Shown here in pieces: positions 1 through 9,379 of a DNA stretch of 64,000 nucleotides (its first letter is position 1; each line of letters begins with the position of its first letter). The notes beneath the pieces were generated by a model. That model saw nothing but the letters and a program-made list of their open reading frames with translations. It did no database searches and had not been told where the DNA came from. This stretch comes from an uncultured Lachnospiraceae bacterium. GTDB lineage: Bacteria; Bacillota; Clostridia; Lachnospirales; Lachnospiraceae. The position numbers and the translations under genes are program-made. The DNA is taken from contig CAJTSD010000001.1 in assembly GCA_910578795.1 (NCBI GenBank), positions 105,398 to 169,397 on the forward strand, written 5' to 3'.

Positions 1-617
1 AAAAGCTGCATTACCATATCATATTCCGACACGACCTGCTTATTAAAGCTATAGGGCTTTCCGTTATATGTAAAAGAAACGCCTTCTCCGGGTGTGAAAA
101 AACGGTCAATTGCAAGCTCATAGCTCGCATGCTGTACACCGAGCTCCGGAAGCACCATGATGGACGAGTTGTCCGCTGTGATGCCCTTAATCGATAACGG
201 CACCGGATTGATTGCCGTATATACGGCTCCGGCTTCCGGATTTGTAATATAAAACTCCTGGCTCACTGCCGTATATGCACCGCCTGCTTTTGCCGCTACT
301 ACAAATCTTGAACACAGTTTGGAATTGACTGTGTTTTTATCAAGCGTTGTTGTAAAAGTAACTGTCGGAGCATTTGCTGCCGTCGCACAAAAATCAACCC
401 TTCCCGCAATGGAATTCTGATAGGGTTTCAGCTCAAACAGATACAGGTTTCCGTCTTCACTTGCCACGCCGGATGTTGTTGCCGTGACCGTAATCTGATT
501 TGCACCGCTGATAATGCACTGTGTAATCGTTGCCGTTCCAGCCGCAAACGCCGTCACTGACATGACGCATACGAGCATCATGCAAAGCGCCGCCCAAAGC
601 GTTAGTTTCTTTTTCAT
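1..617 (-). CDS. Secreted DUF5722-like protein, C-terminal part beyond the window
   Basis: The gene starts at an ATG at 617 preceded by a GGGAGG ribosome binding site and stays open to the left edge, giving about 205 residues. The first 26 residues form a signal peptide (MKKK, hydrophobic core, cleavage after AFAA). Next comes a beta-rich region with phrases such as LYLFELKPYQ and FYITNPEAGAVY, then LGVQHASYELAIDRFF and FTYNGKPYSFN. From memory this order resembles DUF5722 proteins of Lachnospiraceae, which continue into a glycoside-hydrolase-like barrel; that part would lie outside the window. An extracellular role is likely but the substrate is unknown. It appears to be transcribed from its own promoter at 665-693. 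Confidence 0.7.
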   Translation of the reverse strand, partial: MKKKLTLWAALCMMLVCVMSVTAFAAGTATITQCIISGANQITVTATTSGVASEDGNLYLFELKPYQNSIAGRVDFCATAANAPTVTFTTTLDKNTVNSKLCSRFVVAAKAGGAYTAVSQEFYITNPEAGAVYTAINPVPLSIKGITADNSSIMVLPELGVQHASYELAIDRFFTPGEGVSFTYNGKPYSFNKQVVSEYDMVMQL

Positions 618-664
618 GAAATACCTCCCATAATTAAATTAAATTTGATGACTTGGTACGGAAT

Positions 665-693
665 ATTATATCATTTTAAAAATCAAATTACAA
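665..693 (-). promoter_or_regulatory. Promoter of the DUF5722-like gene
   Basis: On the minus strand TTGTAA (688-693) is followed after 17 bases by a perfect TATAAT (665-670), 48 bases before the ATG at 617. No operator-like inverted repeat is visible. Confidence 0.6.
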
Positions 694-706
694 TATATTT
701 AGCATG

Positions 707-3235
707 TCATTTAATATACGTCACAAATGCATTTCCATTCTGCCAAAACAAATTGGTGGCATCATTCATTCCTACCTTATATACGGTACCTGTTTCAGGA
801 TTCATTACAACGACATTCAGCTCATTAAAACCAATCAGCAGCATTGCTCTGCCATCTTCCAGATTCACGAGCACTGGAATATCCTTATTTGTATAATAAA
901 GAATTGCGTCAAGGCTCACGCCGCGAAGCTCCAGCACCTTGGCACCATTTAAATTCTCCTCAAGAATCTGTTTCACACTGCTGCCGCGTTCCAGCATGGG
1001 CTGTACATTTTTCACCACGCCTTCAAATTCCAAAATCGTTTCCAGACACGTCGCAAGTTCACTGTTATTCTCCTCTGCCTGTCTTCCCGTTATCGCCAAT
1101 ATCTGATTCCTCGTACTGCGCGAGGTCTTTTTCCAAACATAGTCACCTTTTTCATCCACCACCGTACCATTTATTGTATATGCAAGTTTGATTGCATCCG
1201 CCTCATGTGTAAAGGTTCCGTCTATCCCATATTTTCCATAAACATAATAACGGCTTATGGGATGCTCTATTTCTATTTTCATCTCCCTGGATCCCTCAAA
1301 CATTAACAGCAACGGTATCGTGTGTTTGAGCTTCCTGGGCTCTACCACATTCTTCAGGACAATCTGCACAATGTTCTCATAACTCTGCGTCGCAACGACC
1401 TCCGAAGAATTGTATCCCGTTTCCTCCATCATATTATTGACAATCTGATCTGGCTCACACTCTTCATAGCTGCCTGTTTCCGCATTCTTCCGCATTCTTG
1501 TAAGCGTAATCAGATTATCCTCTATGACCGCACCCGTAACAAAGATTCCATTGTGCTCATATGTTTTTAAAACTTCCCCTTGTTCATCCTGAATATACAC
1601 CGCATGCATTAAAAAGGTCACCGCACCTGAAACATCCACTTCGATATCGTCATATTTTGCCACACCGTAAATCAAATCCTCATTAATAAAGCCAAGTGGT
1701 AAAAGCCTGCTGTTTCCCTGTGCCTTGATTTCGCCCGTAACCCCCGTATTCAAATTCATGCGGATTAACTGCGTACAATCATATGCATCGGCGGAATTCT
1801 GCCACACAAGCATTTTATCACTCCCCGATACCTGAAAACTGCCCTGCTGGAGATTTTCCGCAACCACACTGCTTGTGCGCTCTACCAAATTCATTGCCAA
1901 AATAACACCGTCGAGGTAAATATAAAAGACACCGCTTTTATTCATATAGGAAAGCTGGTCAATATCTGTTTTCAGTATTGCAAACGATTTATCATAAGGG
2001 AGAAACATCAGTTCTTCCACCGTATTAAGCATACCGTTGTACTCATATATTTCAACACCCATATTGCCCTCATGGCTGCCTCTGTTCATATAACCGTATA
2101 CAATAAAAATAACATTTCCCGTTTCATCAACATTCAAAATCTTAATGCCATGGCTGTCATAGCTGCTGCGCGGGTCCTCTCCATCATAAAAGCTGAACAG
2201 GTATGCCATTTTCTTATCAACAGAATGGTAACAGAAAAGCTGGTTTTCATTGGTAAACGCAAGATTCAGTCCACCATCGCTTTCCATCATACTGACATCA
2301 CTGTTCCGAATGCCAAGCATGATTTTATTGCTCGCATAGACATCCGCCTCAGGGTCAAACAGCTGGTTCATGCTGCGTTCATAATCAAGCAGATAAATCC
2401 GATCCTGGGTATATCTGATTCGGAAAAATTCTACAACATTATACGTATAATTTTCCCTGTTCCATGAATTGGTCCCAGAGGTCTGCACCCTGTAATAAAG
2501 TTTTACGGACGCGGTGCTCTCATCAATTTCGCTTATCATAATCTGCGGCTCTGTCACTTTCTTCACCCGTAAATCCGCCCATGTCACCTGATTCAGACTA
2601 CAATGAATATCTACATAGCTGAGTGACGTATTGTCACCTTTTGCATTTGACTCGAGATATGTCACAAGATCATTCGCCTGTTCCTTGTCAAATGTTTTTT
2701 CATGAAAATCCTTTACAAATACAAGCTTCTCTACCGTGTGGTATTCTGTACCGTCAATAATGCGCGTATAATAGCGCACCGTCTCTCCTCCGGTTTCCAA
2801 CATCAGTATCCAGTTATACTCCACACCCGTTTCAATCAAATCCTTGATTGTCACAGTCGCGTTGATCTGATCCGCATCTTCGGTATAGTTTTCAACCGAT
2901 GTGCTCTCCACAAGCCTCTCTCCGTCAATGCTGCGCACCTCAAATGATATTTTATCAATTGTGTTTCCATATTTATCAATTGTGAATCCCAGCGTTCTTC
3001 CCTCACCGAGCGGCGTAATGGTATCCCTGAAAAAGCTTCCGTTCAGCTCTTGTCTTAGTCCGTGCATATAATTATGAGAAATACCGTTTGTTGTGATATG
3101 CACCAACGGAAGTGATGCTTTCTCCATAACTGCCGTCATTTCCTCGTTTCCCTTATTGTATATGCTGCTGCTCACAAAAAGAGTAAGAATAAAAACAACA
3201 AAGCAGACGATCATTTTACTGATAGCGTTTTTCAT
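707..3235 (-). CDS. Large membrane-anchored extracytoplasmic protein with degenerate C39-like C-terminus
   Basis: This 842-residue protein has one N-terminal membrane segment (about residues 7-27) and no lipobox, so most of it probably lies outside the cell. The middle (roughly 290-620) consists of repeated beta strands that look like a beta-propeller. The last ~130 residues resemble a papain-like C39 domain: ATCLETILEFEG fits the cysteine helix, and AMLLIGF followed by VVVMNPETG fits the usual HAVLIVG...DP region. The catalytic His position is Ala, so peptidase activity is doubtful. The start overlaps the stop of the upstream methyltransferase by 4 bases (ATGA), which suggests translational coupling. 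I do not recognise a named family for the whole protein; envelope sensing or scaffolding is a guess. Confidence 0.75.
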   Translation of the reverse strand: MKNAISKMIVCFVVFILTLFVSSSIYNKGNEEMTAVMEKASLPLVHITTNGISHNYMHGLRQELNGSFFRDTITPLGEGRTLGFTIDKYGNTIDKISFEVRSIDGERLVESTSVENYTEDADQINATVTIKDLIETGVEYNWILMLETGGETVRYYTRIIDGTEYHTVEKLVFVKDFHEKTFDKEQANDLVTYLESNAKGDNTSLSYVDIHCSLNQVTWADLRVKKVTEPQIMISEIDESTASVKLYYRVQTSGTNSWNRENYTYNVVEFFRIRYTQDRIYLLDYERSMNQLFDPEADVYASNKIMLGIRNSDVSMMESDGGLNLAFTNENQLFCYHSVDKKMAYLFSFYDGEDPRSSYDSHGIKILNVDETGNVIFIVYGYMNRGSHEGNMGVEIYEYNGMLNTVEELMFLPYDKSFAILKTDIDQLSYMNKSGVFYIYLDGVILAMNLVERTSSVVAENLQQGSFQVSGSDKMLVWQNSADAYDCTQLIRMNLNTGVTGEIKAQGNSRLLPLGFINEDLIYGVAKYDDIEVDVSGAVTFLMHAVYIQDEQGEVLKTYEHNGIFVTGAVIEDNLITLTRMRKNAETGSYEECEPDQIVNNMMEETGYNSSEVVATQSYENIVQIVLKNVVEPRKLKHTIPLLLMFEGSREMKIEIEHPISRYYVYGKYGIDGTFTHEADAIKLAYTINGTVVDEKGDYVWKKTSRSTRNQILAITGRQAEENNSELATCLETILEFEGVVKNVQPMLERGSSVKQILEENLNGAKVLELRGVSLDAILYYTNKDIPVLVNLEDGRAMLLIGFNELNVVVMNPETGTVYKVGMNDATNLFWQNGNAFVTYIK

Positions 3236-4446
3236 TCTATATCCATGCTCCCTTCAAGGTCTGCCTGTTTCACATTTAAAAGAGTTTCAAGCATGGGACT
3301 GACATGCAGGAATTCTTCAAGGTCGTCAAGCTGCGCTGCCCCCGCCATATATCGCATCCGTTCCTTTTTTACCGCTCTGATTAACAGATTTTTCGGTGTG
3401 TTTTCCATATCAATAAATTCAAGCAGTTGTGTTTCATATCCCTGATTTTCCAAAAGGTTTGCACGAATTGCGTCAGTTATAAGCGCTGCCATTCGTTCCT
3501 TTACGATGCCGTATTTTAAAACCGGCGCAAGTGCGGGACACTGAATCTGTCTGTTCAGTTCATGCTGGCAGCAGGGAACAGACAATATTACTTTGGCGCC
3601 CCAGCCCACTGCCTTTGCAAGCGCATAATCAGTAGCCGTATCACAGGCATGAAGCGTTACTACCATATCCACCTGTTGCTCTCCTTCATACGTACTGATA
3701 TCTCCTACCAAAAATTTTAACCCGTCATATCCAAATTTATCCGCAAGTGCCTGGCACGATTCAATAACATCTTTTTTTAAGTCAAGCCCGATGACAAGAA
3801 TATTATATTGGTTCATTACCTTAAGATAATAATATAACGCAAAAGTCAGATAGGATTTACCGCAGCCAAAATCAATGATACGAAGCGTCTGTCCTTCCTC
3901 ATATGCGAGTGCCGGTAAAATATCACGGACAAACTCAAGGTATCTGTTAATTTGGCGGAATTTGTCATATTTTGCCTTCACAATCCTTCCCTCTGGCGTC
4001 TGCACGCCAAGTTCCACCAAAAACGGGACCGGTACATCCTGTGGAAGGATATACTGCTTTTCCTTATTGTGCGTAAAAGCAGATGTGTCTGTTGGACAAA
4101 AATCCGAAGCGGACTGTGCAATCATTTTTTCTTTGATTGTAAGCTTTCCCTTTCTGCTCACCAATACCGTAAGACTATGCCTGTCCGTTTTTGCCTCAAG
4201 CTGCTTAAAATCATTTTCCATCGCATCTGCCACGAAATCCGCAAGACTGCCTGCTTCGAGATTTTTGTGAAAAACCTTTGTACCTGCAAAGCATTCTGCC
4301 TGATAGAACAATTCCCCTTTCTTAACCACAGGACGAATTTTAAGCCGTTGTATTTTTTCTCTGTCACGTGGATTACTTGCGGTCATGGACAGAATTGTTT
4401 CGTTGTTTTCTATATATTTATTGATTGCTTTCTTGAGATGATCCAT
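3232..4446 (-). CDS. Class I SAM-dependent methyltransferase (Methyltransf_32-like)
   Basis: The protein is about 404 residues. Its centre carries a Rossmann SAM-binding site (IIDFGCGKSYLTF, then VIGLDLKKDV), followed by VVTLHACDTATDYALAKA and VILSVPCCQHELN. This HACD...PCCQHEL pattern is known from the Methyltransf_32 family. The N-terminal ~150 residues are a separate domain that may bind the substrate. The substrate is unknown; RNA or protein is possible. I chose ATG 4446 because GGGGG lies five bases upstream; ATG 4458 is an alternative. The longer reading from 4530 would use TTG without a good ribosome binding site. It is the first gene of a two-gene unit with the 842-residue membrane protein. 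Confidence 0.8.
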   Translation of the reverse strand: MDHLKKAINKYIENNETILSMTASNPRDREKIQRLKIRPVVKKGELFYQAECFAGTKVFHKNLEAGSLADFVADAMENDFKQLEAKTDRHSLTVLVSRKGKLTIKEKMIAQSASDFCPTDTSAFTHNKEKQYILPQDVPVPFLVELGVQTPEGRIVKAKYDKFRQINRYLEFVRDILPALAYEEGQTLRIIDFGCGKSYLTFALYYYLKVMNQYNILVIGLDLKKDVIESCQALADKFGYDGLKFLVGDISTYEGEQQVDMVVTLHACDTATDYALAKAVGWGAKVILSVPCCQHELNRQIQCPALAPVLKYGIVKERMAALITDAIRANLLENQGYETQLLEFIDMENTPKNLLIRAVKKERMRYMAGAAQLDDLEEFLHVSPMLETLLNVKQADLEGSMDIE

Positions 4447-4562
4447 AAAAACCCCCATTCTTGCCAATATCTCCCCCGTTCTATCCCGTCTGTCTATCAC
4501 TATTATAGGGGAATGAATGCAAATTAACAATATCTATTCTGTTTCATTTTCCAAGCCATATC

Positions 4563-4593
4563 AAAAAAGGACACTCCGTTATCCGAAGTGTCC
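4563..4593 (-). terminator. Intrinsic terminator after the sucrose operon
   Basis: A seven-base-pair stem (GGACACT/AGTGTCC) is followed on the minus strand by six T. It lies just after the fructokinase stop and ends the ABC-GH13-fructokinase transcript. Confidence 0.85.
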
Positions 4594-4610
4594 CCTGTCA
4601 GTCACTTATT

Positions 4611-5576
4611 TTATTTCCGCTCCGCCATCAGCCTCTCTACCTCCGCAGCCTCTGGCATCACGCGCAGCGCGCCCTTCCTCGTCGTGATAATCGATGCCGC
4701 CGCATTTGCAAACATCAGCATCTTGCGCAGCTTTTCTTCATCAAATCCGTCAATCCCGTACTCCAAAACATGATACAGACAGCACCCGCCAAACGTATCG
4801 CCCGCGCCCGTCGTCTCAATCGTGTTCTCCTGTAAAAACGGCGCCGCTTCCACGCGCAAGTCCTTATAATACGCGCGGCTCCCGTCCTTCCCCATCGAAA
4901 GCATAATGAGCGGAATATCATATTCGCTGCGCAGCTTGGCAATTCCCGCGTCAAAGTCCTCCTCACCCGTAAACCAGCGGATTTCGTTGTCGGAAATCTT
5001 CAAAATATCACACTGCGAAAGACCGTATGCAACCTGTTCCTTCGCCTCGTCAAGCGACTTCCAAAGCGGCTCCCTTAAATTCGGGTCAAATGACACAAGC
5101 GCGCCGCTCTCCTTTGCAATCCGGATTGCCGTCTTTGTCGCTTTGCGCACCTCCTCATGCGTCATGGAAAGTGTGCCAAAATGGAAAATCCGCGTATCCT
5201 TGAGCAAATCCGCATTCAGTTCTTCTTCCCGCAGCATCATGTCCGCGCCGGGATTACGGTAAAACGAGAAATCCCTGTCCCCGTCCGCAAACGTTTCCAC
5301 AAACGCAAGCGTCGTGCGCACGTCCGCGTCCATAATCAGGCTGGAAACATCAATTCCTGTTTCCTCAAGCACCGCCTTTAAACGTTTCCCAAAAATATCC
5401 TGCCCGACTTTACCGATAAACGCCGTCTTTTTCCCTGCTTTGTTTAACATGGACAGCACATTGCAGGGCGCACCGCCCGGATTCGCTTCATAGACCGGGT
5501 TGCCTTGAACGCTTGTTCCGTTCTCCGTAAAATCAATCAGCAACTCTCCCAACGCCACCACATCAAATGTTTTCAT
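4611..5576 (-). CDS. scrK: Fructokinase / PfkB-family sugar kinase
   Basis: This 321-residue PfkB-family kinase probably phosphorylates fructose released from sucrose or fructans in the cytoplasm. Visible motifs are VALGELLIDF at the N-terminus, NPGGAPCNV (sugar binding, PfkB signature 1), and TTGAGDTFGG near residue 250 (signature 2, with the catalytic Asp and anion hole). Length fits the family. The ATG at 5576 is chosen because an AGGAG site lies 10 bases upstream; a GTG at 5609 would add eleven basic residues unlike the family. It is the last gene of the transporter-GH13 operon and is followed by a terminator. The substrate is inferred from the neighbours. Confidence 0.88.
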   Translation of the reverse strand: MKTFDVVALGELLIDFTENGTSVQGNPVYEANPGGAPCNVLSMLNKAGKKTAFIGKVGQDIFGKRLKAVLEETGIDVSSLIMDADVRTTLAFVETFADGDRDFSFYRNPGADMMLREEELNADLLKDTRIFHFGTLSMTHEEVRKATKTAIRIAKESGALVSFDPNLREPLWKSLDEAKEQVAYGLSQCDILKISDNEIRWFTGEEDFDAGIAKLRSEYDIPLIMLSMGKDGSRAYYKDLRVEAAPFLQENTIETTGAGDTFGGCCLYHVLEYGIDGFDEEKLRKMLMFANAAASIITTRKGALRVMPEAAEVERLMAERK

Positions 5577-5657
5577 ATGCAGCCGTCTCCTCACTTTCCG
5601 GCGTTTCACCGCCTGTCATTTATCATTGCCCACACAAGTCAATATCTGTCATCTGGT

Positions 5658-7520
5658 TTATTTCTCGCGGAAGTAATAAAAACCATACGCCGGTATTGTA
5701 ACCTCCTGCAGCTTCATCTGCTGACCTGAAATCAAATCCTCATACACATCGTCCTTCTGACTAATCCGCGCTTTTTTCTCAAACTCACTGAAATTAAACA
5801 GACCGATGATTTTCTCTCCATCAAAATACCTGCCGATACACAGCACCGCCGTATCACCCGTCTCAATCGTCCACGTATCCGCATTTGACACAAACGCCTT
5901 TTCCTTTTTGCGAATTTCGACAAGCTGATCCAAGCGTGCAAACAGCTTTCCTTCCACCGTATCAGGGTCGGAAACGTTCTTTGCAAGCGTCCAGTTCATT
6001 GCGCCGCGGTGAATATAGCGCGAATCCGCCGCCTTGTTCGGATTGTCCTTATAAGTGTAATCATTCACCTGCCCGATTTCGTCCCCGCTATAGAGTACGG
6101 GAATGCCAGACTGTATAAACATATACGCGTGCAGCATCACGTCCAGTCCGATTGCTCGCTCCATCGCCTCGTCATTCTGCTCAAATCCCGCCTTCTCAAT
6201 ACCGCACATTGACGCCGTCGTCCCGCAGAACCGTGCATCGCCCGTCACGGGGTCAACGTTGTAAAGCTCGCCCCGGCTGTTGCTCTCGCCCGCAAAGCCT
6301 TGGAAATAATCGTTTAAGTACTGCTTATGCGAACGCTGCTCAAAACCTTCCATATGTAACGTGTCATAGTCAAGCCCCCAGCCGATGTCATCGTGGCAGC
6401 GCAGATAATTCAAAAAGACATAATCTTTTGGAAGCGCATTCACAATGTCAAGCTGTTTTTTCAAAAGCCGCACGTCGCGCGTCGCAACCGTGTGCCATGT
6501 TGTCGCCATTGTCGTTACATTGTAAAGCATATGGCACTCCGGCTTTTCCACCGTCCCGAAATACGGCACAACCTTCTCCGGCTCCATGACAACCTCACCC
6601 AAAAGCAATACCGACGGACAGACAATCTCGCCAATCATGCGCATCATGCGTACAATCGTGTGCACCTGCGCCAAATTACGGCATTGCGTGTTCAGTTCCT
6701 TCCAAATATAAGGTACCGCATCAATGCGGATAATGTCAATTCCCTTGTTTGTCAAATACAAAAAGTTGTACATCATTTCGTTAAACACGCGCGGATTTTT
6801 GTAATTCAAATCCCACTGATACGGATAAAACGTCGTCATCACGTAATGCTTAATATCGTCAAGCCATGTAAAATTGCCCGGCGCTGTCGTCGGGAACACC
6901 TGCGGCACGGTCTTTTCATACTGCGACGGAATGTCGGGATTGTCATAGAAAAAGTAACGGCTCATGTACTCGCCTTCGCCCGCGCGCGCACGTTTCGCCC
7001 ATTCATGGTCCTCCGATGTGTGGTTCATCACGAAATCCATGCAGACGTTTATCCCCTTCTTGTGGCACGCCGTCGTCAGACGCTCCAAATCCTCCATTGT
7101 TCCAAGCTTTTCCTGCACCTTGCGGAAATCCGACACCGCATACCCGCCGTCGGAACGCCCTTCGGTTGTGTCCAAAAACGGCATTAAATGAATATAATTA
7201 ACTTTGCAGTGCTCGATATAGTCCAATTTGGACTGCACGCCTTTTAGGTTTCCTGCAAAATTGTCGATGTAAAACATCATGCCAAGCATGTCATTCTGAC
7301 GGTACCAGTCCTTGTCCGTTTCACGCTTTTTGTCCAAACGCTTTAAAGCCGCACTGCGCTCCGTGTAAAAGCGCTCCATGTTATCGCACAGCTCCGCAAA
7401 CATGGAACTGTTATCATAAAGCTCCATATAAAGCCACCGCAGCTCATCAAAATGACGCGCAAACCGCTCCTGATATGTCTGCTGCTCTGCCGCCCCTTTA
7501 TTTTTCACTGTTTTTGCCAT
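5658..7520 (-). CDS. GH13 subfamily 4-type enzyme (amylosucrase / sucrose hydrolase-like)
   Basis: The protein has 620 residues. The N-terminal ~90 residues are helical (YQERFARHFDELRWLY), typical of amylosucrase-type GH13_4 enzymes. The (beta/alpha)8 barrel follows, with YIHLMPFLD, CMDFVMNHTS, the nucleophile in IIRIDAVPY, the acid/base in LLLGEVV and the transition-state pair in LRCHDDIGW. The C-terminal beta domain ends at about residue 615. There is no signal peptide, so it is cytosolic. It would cleave imported sucrose, either by hydrolysis or by glucan synthesis with release of fructose; sequence alone does not separate these. It lies between the ABC permeases and fructokinase, and its ribosome binding site is GAGGT. 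Confidence 0.85.
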   Translation of the reverse strand: MAKTVKNKGAAEQQTYQERFARHFDELRWLYMELYDNSSMFAELCDNMERFYTERSAALKRLDKKRETDKDWYRQNDMLGMMFYIDNFAGNLKGVQSKLDYIEHCKVNYIHLMPFLDTTEGRSDGGYAVSDFRKVQEKLGTMEDLERLTTACHKKGINVCMDFVMNHTSEDHEWAKRARAGEGEYMSRYFFYDNPDIPSQYEKTVPQVFPTTAPGNFTWLDDIKHYVMTTFYPYQWDLNYKNPRVFNEMMYNFLYLTNKGIDIIRIDAVPYIWKELNTQCRNLAQVHTIVRMMRMIGEIVCPSVLLLGEVVMEPEKVVPYFGTVEKPECHMLYNVTTMATTWHTVATRDVRLLKKQLDIVNALPKDYVFLNYLRCHDDIGWGLDYDTLHMEGFEQRSHKQYLNDYFQGFAGESNSRGELYNVDPVTGDARFCGTTASMCGIEKAGFEQNDEAMERAIGLDVMLHAYMFIQSGIPVLYSGDEIGQVNDYTYKDNPNKAADSRYIHRGAMNWTLAKNVSDPDTVEGKLFARLDQLVEIRKKEKAFVSNADTWTIETGDTAVLCIGRYFDGEKIIGLFNFSEFEKKARISQKDDVYEDLISGQQMKLQEVTIPAYGFYYFREK

Positions 7521-7569
7521 ATGTTACCTCATTTCCTCAATTTCTTAGATTTATCTTATCATAAAACAA

Positions 7570-7598
7570 GACTGACACCAACCAGGTCAGCGCCAGTC
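7570..7598 (-). terminator. Hairpin between permease and GH13 gene
   Basis: On the minus strand GACTGGCGC pairs with GTGTCAGTC (nine pairs including wobble) and is followed by TTGTTTTATG. It is probably a partial terminator that lowers expression of the two downstream enzyme genes. Confidence 0.5.
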
Positions 7599-7615
7599 CC
7601 ATTTTTAAAAGATTC

Positions 7616-8476
7616 TTATTTCACTGCACCTGACGTTACACCTTCTACGATATAGCGTTGTAAGAACATATACAGTATCAAAATCGGCAGCATTGCCAGC
7701 AACAGGGCTGCCATAACCAAACCAATATCCGTCGAATACGTTCCGTAAAATACCTGTGTGGCGATAGGAATCGTATACAATTCCTTCTTTGCCAGTACAA
7801 GGCTCGGAAGAAGATAATCGTTCCAAAATGCCATCGCGTCAATAATTGCCACCGTCGCAATCGTCGGCTTTAACAGTGGGAACACAATCTTCCAGTATGT
7901 CTGCCAGCGGGTACATCCGTCAATCGTTGCCGCCTCCTCAAGCGCAATCGGCACATTTGTGAAAATCGCGCCGTGGAACATAAAGGTCGCCATTGACAGG
8001 GAAAATCCCACATGCATGAAAATCAAGGTTGCGCGGTGATTTAAAATATCCAGCACACCGCCGTAAAGCGATACCAGCGGAACCATCAAAACCTGGAACG
8101 GAATAACCATTGACGCAATCATCAGACCAAACAGCGCGCCGCACGCTTTCCATTTATTACGTACAATCACAAATGCTGTCATGGACGCGAGCAGAATCGT
8201 GAAAATCGTCGAGAAAATCGTGATGCATGCTGAGTTTCCAAACGAGCGCCAAAAGTTCATTTTGCGCATTGCCTCGGGGAAATTATCCAGCGTAAAGCCG
8301 TGCTCTCCAATCAATGCCAACGGATTTGTCGTGATGTCCGCCTTCGTCTTAAAGACGTTAATGATGACCAAAATAAACGGAAATATGAAACAGATAAACA
8401 ATATAATCAAAATCGCAATTTCTACCGCATGGCTGATTTTTCGCCTGCGCGCAGCTTTTTCATTTAAATCATCCAT
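7616..8476 (-). CDS. Sugar ABC transporter permease, MalG type
   Basis: This 286-residue membrane protein has six predicted helices. The carbohydrate-uptake permease EAA loop is visible as ALEEAATIDGCTRWQTYWKI, which docks the ATPase. The C-terminus IVEGVTSGAVK is typical of the MalG group. It forms the membrane channel together with the preceding permease: its ATG overlaps the partner's stop codon (TAATG). With the lipoprotein encoded upstream it imports a sugar, most likely sucrose or short fructo-oligosaccharides, judging from the GH13, fructokinase and shared operator with GH32. Confidence 0.9.
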   Translation of the reverse strand: MDDLNEKAARRRKISHAVEIAILIILFICFIFPFILVIINVFKTKADITTNPLALIGEHGFTLDNFPEAMRKMNFWRSFGNSACITIFSTIFTILLASMTAFVIVRNKWKACGALFGLMIASMVIPFQVLMVPLVSLYGGVLDILNHRATLIFMHVGFSLSMATFMFHGAIFTNVPIALEEAATIDGCTRWQTYWKIVFPLLKPTIATVAIIDAMAFWNDYLLPSLVLAKKELYTIPIATQVFYGTYSTDIGLVMAALLLAMLPILILYMFLQRYIVEGVTSGAVK

Positions 8477-9357
8477 TATGCTGACACCTCCGCTTTCTTA
8501 CCAATGTATACCTGAAGGACGCCTACGACTGCACAGACTATGAACAAAATCAGCGCCTCCGCCTGACCGGTACCATAATTTTTGTAGGTAAATGCCTGAT
8601 TGTACACATGCATTGCCGCCATAACGGAGCTGTTGAACGGCTCGCCCTTTGTCAGCGACAGGTTCACATCGTACACCATAAAGCATCTTGTAATCGTCAA
8701 AAACAGACATTGTACAAATGAAGAAACCATGAGCGGAACGGAAATGTGAATAATGGACTGCATATTCGTGCAACCGTCAATTCTTGCCGCCTCGAGCACA
8801 TCCGCCGAAACGCTCATAAATCCCGCTACGTAAATCAACATCATGTAGCCTGCGTATTGCCATACCGAAACGATAATCAGACAAAGCATTGCGCCATTCG
8901 TAGTGGCAAGCCATGAGGTTGAGAGTGCGCCGATAGAAAGGCTTTCGCCCAGTGCAACGAACGCACGGTTAAACACGAACTTCCATATGTAACCAAGAAC
9001 GATACCGCCAATCAGGTTTGGAACGAAAAATCCGGCGCGGAAAAAGTTCTGTCCTTTTACACCGCTCGTTACCAAGAAGGCGAGGATAAAAGCAACAACA
9101 TTGACCAAAATCACGGCGATTACGGAATAAATCATCGTTCTGCCCAGTGCCTGCCAATATGCGCCGTCTGCGAACGTCGCCACGTAATTTGCAAATCCGA
9201 CAAAAGGTTTTTGTGTGGAAATACCGTCCCAGCTTGTAAAGGTCAGATATAAACCGTAGATAAACGGTACGATTACGACAGCGGCAAACACAGCCGTCGT
9301 CACTCCTGCAAACATCAGAAACTGTTTGCATTTGTAGGACATAGAATTGGTGTCCAT
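8476..9357 (-). CDS. Sugar ABC transporter permease, MalF type
   Basis: This 293-residue protein has six membrane helices and the EAA loop ADVLEAARIDGCTNMQ. It pairs with the MalG-type permease whose gene overlaps by one base. It is separated from the upstream binding-protein gene by 262 bases that hold two strong hairpin structures (9549-9581 and 9380-9516). The start at 9357 has GGAAGGGGG 10-18 bases upstream. No ATP-binding subunit is encoded nearby; this family often uses a shared MsmX/MsmK-type ATPase encoded elsewhere. Confidence 0.9.
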   Translation of the reverse strand: MDTNSMSYKCKQFLMFAGVTTAVFAAVVIVPFIYGLYLTFTSWDGISTQKPFVGFANYVATFADGAYWQALGRTMIYSVIAVILVNVVAFILAFLVTSGVKGQNFFRAGFFVPNLIGGIVLGYIWKFVFNRAFVALGESLSIGALSTSWLATTNGAMLCLIIVSVWQYAGYMMLIYVAGFMSVSADVLEAARIDGCTNMQSIIHISVPLMVSSFVQCLFLTITRCFMVYDVNLSLTKGEPFNSSVMAAMHVYNQAFTYKNYGTGQAEALILFIVCAVVGVLQVYIGKKAEVSA

Positions 9358-9379
9358 AACATCATTTCCCCCTTCCTTT

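Noticed and set aside
707..3235. Active C39 peptidase
   Set aside because: The position of the catalytic His is occupied by Ala, so only a degenerate domain can be claimed.
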